A stretch of 64,000 bases of DNA, taken from Dysidea avara. Its lineage: Eukaryota > Porifera > Demospongiae > Dictyoceratida > Dysideidae. Below are positions 9,974 to 20,152 of this stretch, in pieces. The translations under genes were made by a program, and so were the position numbers. Each line of letters begins with the position of its first letter. The first letter of the stretch is position 1. Below the pieces are notes generated by a model that worked only from the letters and a program-made list of their open reading frames with translations, did not search any database and was not told the origin of the DNA. The stretch spans positions 9,410,694 to 9,474,693 of the forward strand of contig NC_089285.1 of the NCBI RefSeq assembly GCF_963678975.1. The letters run 5' to 3'.

Positions 9974-12900
9974 ATCACTTCTTTTTGTATTTGTATACTG
10001 CAAAGCCGGCCTATGGCTGGCTTTGGGGCTTTTTTAACCCATGTGTTTTTTTCTTTACTACAGGAAGAAGAAAAGAACTTAAAGAAGAATTTTAGTACTT
10101 CAATTATTTTTGATTTTATTAGTAATTATACAAATTATATACATATATTTATTACATGCCCATTATTCCCCACAGGATATTTTTTTGCAGCTGATCTCTC
10201 TACTGGGTGACTTGAAATGTAGCTGAACTATATACAGGATGGTTTCTTTGTAGCTGAACTCTCTACAAGGTAACCTCTTCTAGCTGGTCTCTCTACAGGG
10301 TATTTTGTTTCTAGCTGAACTCTCTACAGCTGATTTGTTTGCAGCTAAACTGTCTACATGGCGGTGTCTTTGTAGCCGAACTCTCTACATGATGGTTTCT
10401 TTGTAGCTGAACTCTCTATAAGGTGACTTCGTCTAGCTGAACTCTCTACAGGGTGATTTTTTTGTAGCTGAACTCTCTGCAGGGTGATTTGTTTGCAGCT
10501 GAACTCTCTACATGATGGTTTCTTTGTAGCTGAACTCTCTACAGCTGATCTCTCTACGGGGTGATTTGTTTCTAGCTGAACTCTCTACAGGTGATTTGTT
10601 TGCAGCTAAACTCTCTACATGGTGGTTTCTTTGTAGCTGAACTCCCTACATGATGGTTTCTTTGTAGCTGAACTCTCTACAAGGTAACTTCTTCTCTACA
10701 GGGTGATTTGTTGTAGTTGAATTCTCTACAAGGTGGTTTGTATGAGGCTGAACTCTCTACATGGCGGTTTCTTTGTAGCTGAACTCTCTAAAGAGTGATT
10801 TGTTTGCAGCTGAACTCTCTACATGATGGTTTCTTTGTAACTGAACACTCTACAAGGTGACTTCTTCTAGCTGATCTTTCTACAGGGTGAATTGTTGTAG
10901 CTGAACTATCTACAAGGTAACTTCTTCTAGCTGATCTCTATACAGGGTAATTTATTTGTAGTTGGTTTCTTTGTAGCTGAACTCTGTACATGATGGTTTC
11001 TTTGTAGCTGAACTCTTTACAAGGTGACTTCTTCTAGCTGAACTCTCTACGGGGTAATTTCTTTGTAGCTGAACTCTCTATATGATGGTTTCTTTGTAAC
11101 TGAACTCTCTACAAGGTAACTTCTAGCAGATCTTTCTACTGGGTGATTTGTCTGCAGCTGAACTCTCTACATGGTGGTTTCTTTGTTGCTGAACTCTCTA
11201 CAAGGTGAATTCTTCTACCTGATCTCTCTACAGCGTAATTTGTTTGTAACTGAACTCTGTACAAGTGCGTTTTTGTGGGTGATCTCACTGCAGGTTGATT
11301 TGTTTGTAGCTGAACTCACTAAAGGGTGATTTTGCTTGTAGCTGAACTCCTTGCATTGTATCTAGTTTCTAGCTGATCTCTCTACAGGGTGATTTGTTTG
11401 TAGCTGATCTCTCTACAAGTTGATTTGTGTGTAGCTGATCTATCTGCAGGTTGATTAATTTGCAGCCGATCTCTCTACAAGGTAATTTGTTTGTAGCTGA
11501 ACTGTCTGTAAAGTGATTTATTTGTAGCTGATCTCTCTGCAGGTTGATTTGTTTTAGCTGAACTCTCTACAGGGTGATTTACTTGTGTAGCTGAACTCCT
11601 TACATTGTGTCTAGTTTCTAGCTGATCTCTCTACAGGGTGATTTGTTTGTAGCTGATCTCTCTACAAGTTGATTTGTGTGTAGCTGATCTTTCTACTGGT
11701 TGATTTGTTTGTAGCCGATCTCTCTACAGGGTAATTTGTTTGTAGCTGAACTCTGTACAAGGTGCTTTTTTGTAGGTGATCTCACTGCAGGTTGATTTGT
11801 TTGTAGCTGAACTCACTAAAGGGTGATTTGCTTGTAGCTGAACTCACTAAAGGGTGATTTGCTTGTAGCTGAACTCCTTACATTGTGTCTAGTTTCTAGC
11901 TGATCTCTCTACAGGGTGATTTGTTTGTAGCTGAACTCTCTATAAGGTGATTTGTTTGCAGCTGAACTCTCTACATGGTGGTTTCTTTGTTGCTGAACTC
12001 TCTACAGGGTGTTTTGCTTGTAGCTACTCTCTACAGAGTGATTTGTTTCTAGCTTATCTCTCTACAGGTTGATTTGTGTGTAACTGATCTCTCTACAAGC
12101 TGATTTGTTTGTAGCTGAATTCTCTGCAAAGTGTTTTGTTTGTAGCTGACCTCTCTTCAGGGTGATTTGTTTCTAGCTGATCTCTCTACAGGGTGATTTT
12201 TTTTGTAGTTGACCTCTCTTCAGGGTGATTTGTTTCTAGCTGATATCTCTACAGGGTGATTTATTGTAGCTGACCTCTCTTCAGGGTGATTTGTTTCTAG
12301 CTGATCGCTCTACAGGTTGGTTTGTTTGTAGCTGAACTCTCTACACGGTGATTTGCTTGTAGCTGAACTCCTTACATTGTGTCTAGTTTCTAGCTGATCT
12401 CTCTACAGGGTGATTTATTTGTAGCTGATCTCTCTACAAGTTGAATTGTGTGTAGCTGATCTCTCTGCAGGTTGATTTGTTTGTAGCCGATCTCTCTACA
12501 AGGTAATTTATTTGTAGCTGAACTGTCTAAAAGGTGATTTGTTTGTAGCTGATCTCTCTGCAGGTTGATTTGTTTTAGCTGAACTCTCTATAGGGTGATT
12601 TATTTGTAGCTGAACTCCTTACATTGTGTGTAGTTTCTAGCTGATCTCTCTACAGGGCGATTTGTTTGTAGTTGATCTCTCTACAAGTTGATTTGTGTGT
12701 AGCTGATCTCTCTACAAGTTGATTTGTGTGTAGCTGATCTCTCTGCAGGTTGATTTGTTTGTAGCCGATCTCTCTATAGGGTAAATTGTTTGTAGCTGAA
12801 CTCTCTATAAGGTGATTTGTTTGTAGTTGATCTCTCTGCAGGTTGATTTGTTTTAGCTGAACTCTCTACAGGCTGATTTGTTTGTAGCTGATCTCTCTAC

Positions 12901-12985
12901 AGGGTAATTTGTTTGTAGCTGAACTCTCTACATGGTGGTTTCTTTGTTGCTGAACTCTCTACAGGGTGTTTTGCTTGTAGCTGAT
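9974..12985. repeat. ~31-bp minisatellite array with leader
   Basis: After a leader (9974-10183) that resembles 28060-28260, about 2.8 kb consists of degenerate ~31-bp units of the type TTTGTAGCTGAACTCTCTAC followed by AGGGTGATTTG. Unit variants alternate GAACTCTCTACA with GATCTCTCTACA/GCAGG and higher-order patterns recur (for example the block with TTACATTGTGTCTAGTTTC at about 11340, 11600, 11870, 12370 and 12610). Further arrays of the same unit lie at 28265-28594 and 38755-38935. Roughly 90 units by length. No coding. Confidence 0.95.
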
Positions 12986-13000
12986 CTACAAGCAAAACAC
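12966..13000. repeat. 15-bp-arm hairpin at the end of the minisatellite
   Basis: GTGTTTTGCTTGTAG, a 5-base loop CTGAT, then CTACAAGCAAAACAC: a perfect inverted repeat that ends the array exactly. It could be a terminal structure of the element that carries the minisatellite. Confidence 0.85.
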
Positions 13001-13004
13001 GACC

Positions 13005-13217
13005 ATGAATTACACTATGATAAAAGAAACAGCAACCAGGCTGCCTTCTGTTGGCGATTCAAAATCAAAGCTGGACTCACTAGCAACACTAACGGTTTCA
13101 CTACCAGAACAGAGCGCTGGACACTCCTCTGAGTCAGCTGATTGGGATTGTATTTCCATGAGACATCTTCCTGCTGACTTTCCAGGGCATATTGACCCTA
13201 CCTTGTCATTTAAATAG
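13005..13217 (+). CDS. Short unidentified frame after the minisatellite
   Basis: ATG 13005 opens 70 codons (MNYTMIKETATRLPSV ... SESADWDCISMRHLPADF) ending at 13217. Composition is protein-like, but there is no recognised motif, no clear splice site, and it starts only five bases after the hairpin. It may be an exon of the gene that continues at 13426, or chance. Confidence 0.25.
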   Translation: MNYTMIKETATRLPSVGDSKSKLDSLATLTVSLPEQSAGHSSESADWDCISMRHLPADFPGHIDPTLSFK

Positions 13218-13425
13218 CGATATTACGCAGACACAGCAAGATACTGGTGGCAGCACGGACAAGGCTTCCTGTCATCTCGTCTTGCACTCATTTTGTTTCA
13301 ACGATAAAGCGTATAACTAAAGTGCGCATTTGTCTGAACATGCCTAGATGTATCACGTGATAAACTGAAAATAGCACGATTATTTTCGTTGACGAATTGT
13401 TGCTGGTTATGATAGAGTATGAAGT

Positions 13426-13921
13426 ATGACACATAGGTCAAGACGCAGTAGGATTTCTAGTATGCCATCAACAGAAGTTCCAGTGTGTCCTCTGGGAGTA
13501 CGACCGGCTTGTTTTTATTCATCCTCATCCGAGTCCTCATCTGTAGGAATTTCAAGGTGCGTCAATGAATATGAACATGCTTATAGAAACAATTTTGGTT
13601 GTTAATAGGCCACAATCTGAAGGTGAAAGTTTTTGGCAGCCAGGTCAAACTATTCCAATACCGCCCTCACGTGAGGTCTTCGAACATAGTAGTGGGGAGA
13701 TGGCAGAGTTGGTTTCTAGCATTCATAGCAGTTTGGGGGGCAAGTTGGATGCAGTGATGAATCGCTTGACTGGCATTGAAAGCCAGATGACATCTCTTCA
13801 AGCACGTCAGCAGTCACTAGAAGATGAAGTAAGGCATGTCACCAGTAGTTCTTCTAGTCCTGGAAGCTCAGGTGATACTCCAAGTAACAAACGAAAATGA
13901 GTCACTCCTGTGGACTTGCAG
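13426..13921 (+). pseudogene. Two-exon coiled-coil protein, unidentified
   Basis: Exon 1 runs from ATG 13426 (MTHRSRRSRISSMPSTEVPV ... SSSSESSSVGIS) to the donor AAG|GTGCGT at 13556/13557. Exon 2 starts after TTAATAG at 13609 and the split Arg codon joins the frames exactly. It reads PQSEGESFWQPGQ, SREVFEHSSGEMAELVSS, then a heptad-like segment (LDAVMNRLTGIESQM, LQARQQSLEDEV), a Ser-rich stretch and NKRK. TGA 13898-13900 interrupts just before VTPVDLQ and a donor CAG|GTAATA at 13921. The TGA fits a CGA codon changed by C-to-T, so this copy is probably decayed. A third exon may lie at 14097-14229. Function unknown; a small DNA- or RNA-binding accessory protein of a mobile element is one possibility. 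Confidence 0.5.
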
Positions 13922-14420
13922 GTAATATTGTTGTAATGCCCATCTGTCATGTACTTGCATTACGTGTTTAGAGCCGAATCTGTACTGTTTATAACTCACT
14001 GCAAGATGAAAGCCAGTTTAAACTGGATGAAAAGTGAGCAAAATATACGTACGCAAGTTTTTTAGTTAATGTATGTACAATATACAGAATATCTAGTGAA
14101 CACAACTCTGCTACCGTTAGAAAGATTGAAGAAGCAATCGGTGAAACAATTTATTCTCCTGCACAGATACAAAGTTGGTGGCCAAATGCTATTGGGTTTG
14201 GACTAAACTGTGTACTAGCTTATATCTAGTAAAAAAGTACAGAACATTTGCTAAAACCATTTGTAAGTTAGAGTTCAATTTCATGGAAGCCATATAAGCA
14301 AACTGTAAAGAGCACCAATAACAAACAATACACACAAAAAATGGGAACATATCACATTGGTACAAACCATATTTTACATTTTAATCCATAATAACTACCA
14401 CCAACCTTGGAAACTACATA
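13922..14420. other. Intron-like/non-coding, possible third exon
   Basis: 14097-14229 follows TATCTAG and reads EHNSATVRKIEEAIGE and SPAQIQSWWPNAIGF before TAG. It may belong to the preceding gene, but the phase does not fit without an indel. The remainder shows nothing. Confidence 0.3.
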
Positions 14421-14861
14421 ATAGTTATATGGGTACAATGTGGAGTCTGTGAAATTTATAAACCCAAAGGCCTGGGCTGTAGCGCACGAGCGAAGCGAGG
14501 GCACTACTAAGGGCCTGAGAGTTTATAAATTTCATAGACTCCCCATTGTGCCTGTATAACTGCTTTAGACTCTATTTCACATTAAACTCATTACTCACCT
14601 CATCCATGGCTGTTTCTGCTGTAGGCTTGGCGAAAACGGCTGGTTTTCTTGAAATAATACTAGCGCCATGGCAACTAGCGTCCTCACATGACAAAATAAT
14701 AGTGCTCATTAAATCACTGCACGTGAACAATGCATAGCGATTGGATAAACCTAGATTTTGAGCATATGCTATATTGTGCCTGATGGCGTGGAGTATATTA
14801 GAAAACAAGGTGGAGTATATGAGATTTATTACCCACCCAAAACAGCCTAAATAGAGTCTAA
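14421..14861. repeat. Composite hairpin + TIR element, copy 2
   Basis: Second copy of the 8353-8781 arrangement: palindrome 14421-14560 with a CGAGCGAAGCGAGG centre in opposite orientation, then TTTAGACTCTATTT at 14564 and AAATAGAGTCTAA at 14849-14861. Interior sequence (CCTCATCCATGGCTG, TTGGATAAACCTAGATTTTG) is closely similar between copies. Confidence 0.75.
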
Positions 14862-15601
14862 TTAAGTAATATTTTCACTAAAAAAGAAGCCATTTACTAA
14901 GCACCTATTGTTGCAAATTTTGATAGATTTTTCTCAATGTATAGCTATAATATTGGTTCTCACATAGGGCTCTGCACTGGTATTAAATGCTGCATCTTAA
15001 ACAATAGCTGCACTTGAGCAGTGCCACAATCAGTTTTAAAATCTTTAAACTATGTTTTTGAGTATCTACTAGCTAGTAGTATAGAGTTTGAATAACTCAG
15101 GGGGTAGTATCTTAGTATCAAGGACACTATCACTCTTTATTCATGCCTGCAACACTGTCCTCCAGTGCTGTCTGGACCAAAATGCAACAATTCATAGCAA
15201 TACATATTAAAAAGAAATAACAAGTTACAATTTCTGAATGTATTATCTGTTCTGTATTACTTGCTTTTAACGTGTTACATTATCATTAACATGTTACATT
15301 ATTAGTAATATGTGACCCGATTTGCGAAAAGGTACCTTTCTCGCACATTTCAAAAACTCGAGAAAAAAGCGATTGAACTTTTTCGGAAAAAATTCACCAC
15401 CCTTTTTATTACAGTTACAGGTGCATACAAGCCTAATCGATTATACTGCAAAGTTTTAGCTTCGTGGGTACAGTACATTTAACCCAACACTACCTAAGTT
15501 TTAAATAACGCGTAAGTCCTTTATTATCGAGTGGCTAATGCGCCTATCAAAGGTAAGGATTACCACTTATACTTCGATAACTTTTTTCTAGTCCTAGGCT
15601 A

Positions 15602-16309
15602 TTGGCAGACTTGGTGGCTGAGGAAATCTATTGTGTAGGTACAGTGGTAACCAACAGAAAGGAGTTCCCTAAATTTGGTAAAACTCGCATAAATGCATTG
15701 GGTAGAGGGGACCATTTAGAGAAGCAGGTTATAGGTGATGTAGTCCATTGCTTTGTGTGGAGAGATAGGAAACCTGTGGCTTTTGTTGATACGATTTGTG
15801 ACTCCAGTGAGACAACTGTTGTATCTTGTAAGCTTAGTGATGGTAATCATGCTGATTTTACTTGCCCAGTAGCTGTCAATCTTTATAACCAGAACATGGG
15901 GGGTATAGATTTGGCTGACCAACTGCGGAGGGCATACACTTGTAGCAGAAAATCTAAATCTAGGTGGTACATGCGTTTGTTCTGTTTCTTTTATGATGTA
16001 GCTATTCAAAATTCCTACATTTTGTTTTGTGAGAGTCCAAACCATGACTTGCCTCGATATATCTCTGGACGGTCAAAATATACCCACTTAGAGTATAGGA
16101 GAGACCTAGCAAAACAGCTCATCGCAACTTTCACAAATAGGAAGTACGTAGGTAGGCCAAAAAAACGCCAATCTAAATCTTCTGTGCATTACCCCAAAAG
16201 GTTTGATTGTGCGAGAGACTGTGTGCACTGTAGTAGAACTGAGAAGCGTGTGCGTCCTTCTAATGGTTGTGAGACTTCTTGTAACCTACATATGTGCATA
16301 TGTGTATAG
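15602..16309 (+). pseudogene. piggyBac-type transposase, C-terminal part
   Basis: The frame reads LVAEEIYCVGTVVTNRKEFP, an acidic-neutral RNase-H-like stretch, then the hallmark YNQNMGGIDLADQLR, SRWYMRLFCFFYDVAIQNSY and a Cys-containing tail (CARDCVHCSR ... CNLHMC). The MGGxDxxDQ motif carries the third catalytic Asp of piggyBac enzymes, and the Cys-rich end matches their usual C-terminal zinc-binding region. The N-terminal half with the first catalytic residues is missing: upstream of 15600 all frames are closed. About 235 residues remain of a family usually near 550-600. A 5'-truncated remnant, lying just inside the left TIR of the 9.6-kb interval. No TTAA-flanked piggyBac ends were found. 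Confidence 0.88.
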
Positions 16310-17242
16310 ATTGTTTCAAACCCTACCATATTAAGCAAAAGCTAACATAGTATGTATATACGTAGCAATATTGTTTATGCACATAATTTAGCCTTTCAGA
16401 TGAGATATATTCTGCTGTTAGTCGACATTGACAATATGGACACATATTATATATATATATATGTATGCATGTATGTATGTGAGTGATCGAGCTAAAACTC
16501 ATGGGTTTTTCCTCATGAATGTATGGGGTTTTTTCCCTGGAGATGGGGGCCCTAAATGAGGCTAAACCATTTCATTTCTGGCCCCAGCTCGTATTATAAT
16601 TTTATTGAATTTTGCAAAATAAATTTTTTCAATAATATATTTTTTTAAATTCATTACAACAACTGATAAGGTTTCATGGTCTAGTAGATGTCACACACAG
16701 AAAGTATGTCTCTCTGCGAGTTCCGTTTCCAACTTTGATGTTGCTAGCTCCTTGTGTGTTGAAGACATGGCCGCCTAGAGCGAGGAGTGTACACGTCTTG
16801 TGTAATAAAAGGATACATGGTTAACACTGATTCGCTATACTTAGCTTACCTTGTGAGGCCATCACTGATCGACAATTGACGTTCGTTTCAGCCAGTTCGG
16901 CGGTGGCACTTCGAAGATATTCACTGTGGAGATGAACACATATATAATTTTATCCCACTCCTCAATATTTTTATAAGCTTGCGTACTTCCAGACTTCAAG
17001 GGCCCCACTCATCAGCACTGTTTTAAGTGCAAACAAATTTTTGTGGTTATACAAACGTCACACATGGTTGTTTATCTAGTTGTGTATCTTATGTCCAAAT
17101 TTGGAAGTACTGGCATTTTCTATGGCGACGATATGAATGTCTCGAGCGGATGGTGTAACTTTCCCCTGTAGTAAAAAGAAGAACGGATTACGCTGCGAAG
17201 TACAATATACTCCAACTACTAAAACAATTCTTTGTGAGTTCT
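16310..17242. other. Non-coding between piggyBac and hAT
   Basis: Contains a TATATA/GTATGTAT simple repeat near 16447-16480 and AT-rich sequence. No convincing exon; the left end of the hAT element begins at 17243. Confidence 0.5.
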
Positions 17243-19800
17243 CAGGGGCGGCGGAATAGGTCCGGCAGACCCGGACCAAATTTTAGCTACTTTTAAAAAT
17301 TTATTTTTTTAATAGTGAAACGGAGGGAAACCCACAATCGGTAGCCTTCACTTGAATGATTCCACGTGAACCGTTGTGGTGATGTCCAGGTCTAAGATGA
17401 GTTCACCTTCAGCTACTTCTAGTCAAGAGCCTCTCAGTCTGTGCAGCCAATTTCGTCCGTCACGACTGTTTAAATTTCCGAAACGCACGTTTAGTAAGAA
17501 TGGACAGAAACGATCATTTTGAGCAGAGTGGTGCCAGACCTACAAGTGGCTTCATTATGATGTTGACAAGGATGCCGCGTTTTGTTACTTATGTATGCAA
17601 GCTGAGCATGAGAAGAAGTTTTTAGCTAGCCGGAAACGTGAGCCGGCTTTCATTTTCACTGGATACACTTACTGGAAGGAGGCCACAACTGCATTTGAAA
17701 AACACCAACTCAGTGCCACTCATCGAGAGACTGTTGAATCTCTTGTGTTGTTGCCTTCACAGCTACAAGGTGATATTGGTGAGATGTGTGACCGGGGCCA
17801 TCAAGAAGAAAAGAGGAATAACAGGAAGATGTTTATACAGATATTGGAAAGTTTAAAGTTTCTAGCTCGCCAGGGATTGGCTTTAAGGGGAAGTAAGAAT
17901 GATTCAGAAAGCAACTTCATACAGCTCTTGCGCCTGCACAACACAGATGGTAAAGTAGATGCATGGTTACAAAAGAAATCTAACAAATATACTTCTCATG
18001 ATATTCAGGATGACATTCTACGGGAAATGGCTCGAAAGGTCCTCACTGATATTGGAGATAGTATTCGTGATGGTGGATTTTATAGTATAATGGCAGACGA
18101 ATGTACAGATTGCTCAAACAAGGAGCAGTTCACAATCAACTTACGGTGGGTTGATTCAAAGTTGCAGGACCACACAGAATTTATTGGTTTATATGCAATG
18201 GATGCCATTGATGCTAATTCTCTAGCATTCAGCATCAAGGATGTTTTGCTTCGAATGACCTTGCCACTATCCAACTGCAGAGGACAGTGTTATGACGGAG
18301 CATCCAATATGAGTGGGGCTAAAAATGGAGTCACAAAACAACTTTCAGATATTGAGAAACGAGCACTTTACACACACTGTTACTGCCATGCACTCAATTT
18401 GGCTATTGCTGATACCATCAAGCAGTCAAAAGTTTGTCGTGATGCACTTGATGTAGCTTTTGAAATCACTAAGTTGATTAAATTTTCACCTAAGAGAAAT
18501 GCAATTTTCGATCGAATTCGATCAGAAGATGAAGATGGCAGTACAGTTGGTATCCGTACATTTTGTCCAACTCGGTGGACTGTGGGAGGTGATTCTATTG
18601 AGAGTATCTTATCTAATTATGATAACTTGAACAAACTATGGGAGGAATGCTTGGAGACTTCTCTCCTACCAGATGTCAAAGGAAGGGTAATTGGTGTGCA
18701 AACACAAATGTCCAAATTTGATGTCCTGTTTGGTCTCAAGTTGTGTGTGCGTATTTTGAAGATCACTGATAACTTGAGTAAAACCCTGCAGAAAGATTCG
18801 CTATCAGCAGCAGAAGCACAGAGTGTTGCTAAACTAACTGTGACAACCTTGAAGAAGATGAGGGCTGATGAAGGTTTTGATTTGTTCTTCAAGCTAGTGC
18901 TAAGCTTGCAAGGGAGTACTGGAACTAATCCTCCAACTTTGCCCAGAAAAAGAAAAGCATCACGGCGATATGAAGTGGGATCTGGAGAAGGTTATCACAG
19001 TTCCACTGTACAAGATCTGTACAGGCAACATTACTATAAAGCTCTAGATGGTGCTATTGCCACCATCGAGAATCGTTTTGATCAACCAGGGTATGTGATG
19101 TACTGTAATCTAGAAGGTTTGTTAACTAAGGCAGCTAACCAGCAAGATTTCACACAGGAGTTTCAAAAAGTTACTGAATTTTATGGAACTGACCTAAATG
19201 CCAGCAATCTGTCTGCTCAACTTACCACTTTAGCATCACAGTTCACAGGCTCAACCGATCCAGTAACTATTAGCGACTGCCTTAAGTACTTACGAAGCTT
19301 ACCAGAAGGGAGTCGGTCCTTTTTTAGCGAAGTATGCCAGGTAGCTAAGCTACTGCTTGTGATGCCAGCTACTAATGCATTCAGCGAACATAGCTTTTCA
19401 GCAATAAGGAGAATTAAAACATATTTACAGAGTACAATGGGCCAAGAACGACTTAATCATTTAATGCTTCTCAATTTGCATAAGGACAAATTGGATGGTC
19501 TTGATCTTATAAATATTGCAAATGAATTTGTCAAAGGCAGTGAACACCGTTTGAGTTTTTTTGGAAAGTTTGATGCAAAGTAAATAGTGACTGAGTACAT
19601 GTAAATTGTATATAACATTCAGTCTTAATCTGTAAATAGCATGACAATTATTAAAATGAGCATGCACAACAGATATTAAAAGTGTTCATCAATTTTTGGA
19701 CTGAAGGTAGCTCAATTTCGCGCCAGATTCAACCTCAGAGGGCCTCTTTTCAAAAAATTTCGTGGGGGGGGGGGCATGCCCCCCAGACCCCCCCAGAAGC
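17243..19800 (+). mobile_element. hAT transposon, right end lost
   Basis: CAGGGGCGGCGGA at 17243 is a typical hAT left terminus. A transposase gene follows at 17382. After it come G- and C-tracts (19767-19795, GGGGGGCATGCCCCC), common near the 3' end of such elements. I could not find the matching inverted CCGCCCCTG terminus, so the right end seems truncated or replaced near 19800. Confidence 0.6.
17382..19583 (+). pseudogene. hAT transposase (TTF zinc finger, DUF4371, dimerisation domain)
   Basis: ATG 17382 opens one frame of about 733 codons, broken only by TGA 17520-17522 and ending at TAA 19581-19583. Order of parts: Ser-rich N terminus; TTF-type zinc finger (AEWCQTYKWLHYD, AFCYLC, FIFTGYTYWKEAT, FEKHQLSATH); a DUF4371-type RNase-H core with catalytic-type Asp in YSIMADECTD and in GQCYDGASNMSG; the CHALNLA motif; an insertion domain; and the C-terminal hAT dimerisation domain (LLLVMPATNAFSEHSFSAIR, QERLNHLMLL) holding the conserved Glu. 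This is the ZMYM6/THAP12/ZBED-like hAT class. Only one nonsense change is seen; it fits a C-to-T change in a CGA or CAA codon, so this copy is young. An internal ATG at 17595 would give a protein lacking the N-terminal part of the zinc finger. Confidence 0.92.
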
Positions 19801-20152
19801 CTGCATGCTTTGCATGCAGGACAGTGCAACCTTGTGTTCACCTCTTGCTGCCACACTGCCTGACCAAAGTGAAATTGCTTCCTCCAGCCCTGGTTCTTAT
19901 ACTAAGTTTCAGACGCCTAGGGACTTGAAGTTAGAGCGTTGTGAACAAACTCGCTTATATCAAGAAAGTACCGAAAAAAAATTTTGGTAACGCCCGTTTA
20001 TGGCAATATATTAGCCATTCGATAATAAAGGGTTAAAGATACAATGCAAAATATCGGAGTATGTACATATAAAACAAAAGATGTAACACGGAATCACTTA
20101 CAAATTACCCATTTGTTTTCAATGGTGGTTCTTTTACGCGTGAAGATAAAGA
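19801..20152. other. Exon-like debris between hAT and the next gene
   Basis: 19820-19985 is open and somewhat protein-like (DSATLCSPLAATLPDQSEIA, RDLKLERCEQTRLYQES) but stands alone. TTAGCCATTCGATAATAAAG at about 20011-20031 is an inverted, nearly identical copy of 15522-15541, a second, inner inverted pair around the piggyBac-hAT block. Confidence 0.35.

Noticed and set aside
10180..12985. CRISPR-like array
   Set aside because: Units are contiguous and degenerate with no unique spacers, and the setting is eukaryotic; it is a minisatellite.
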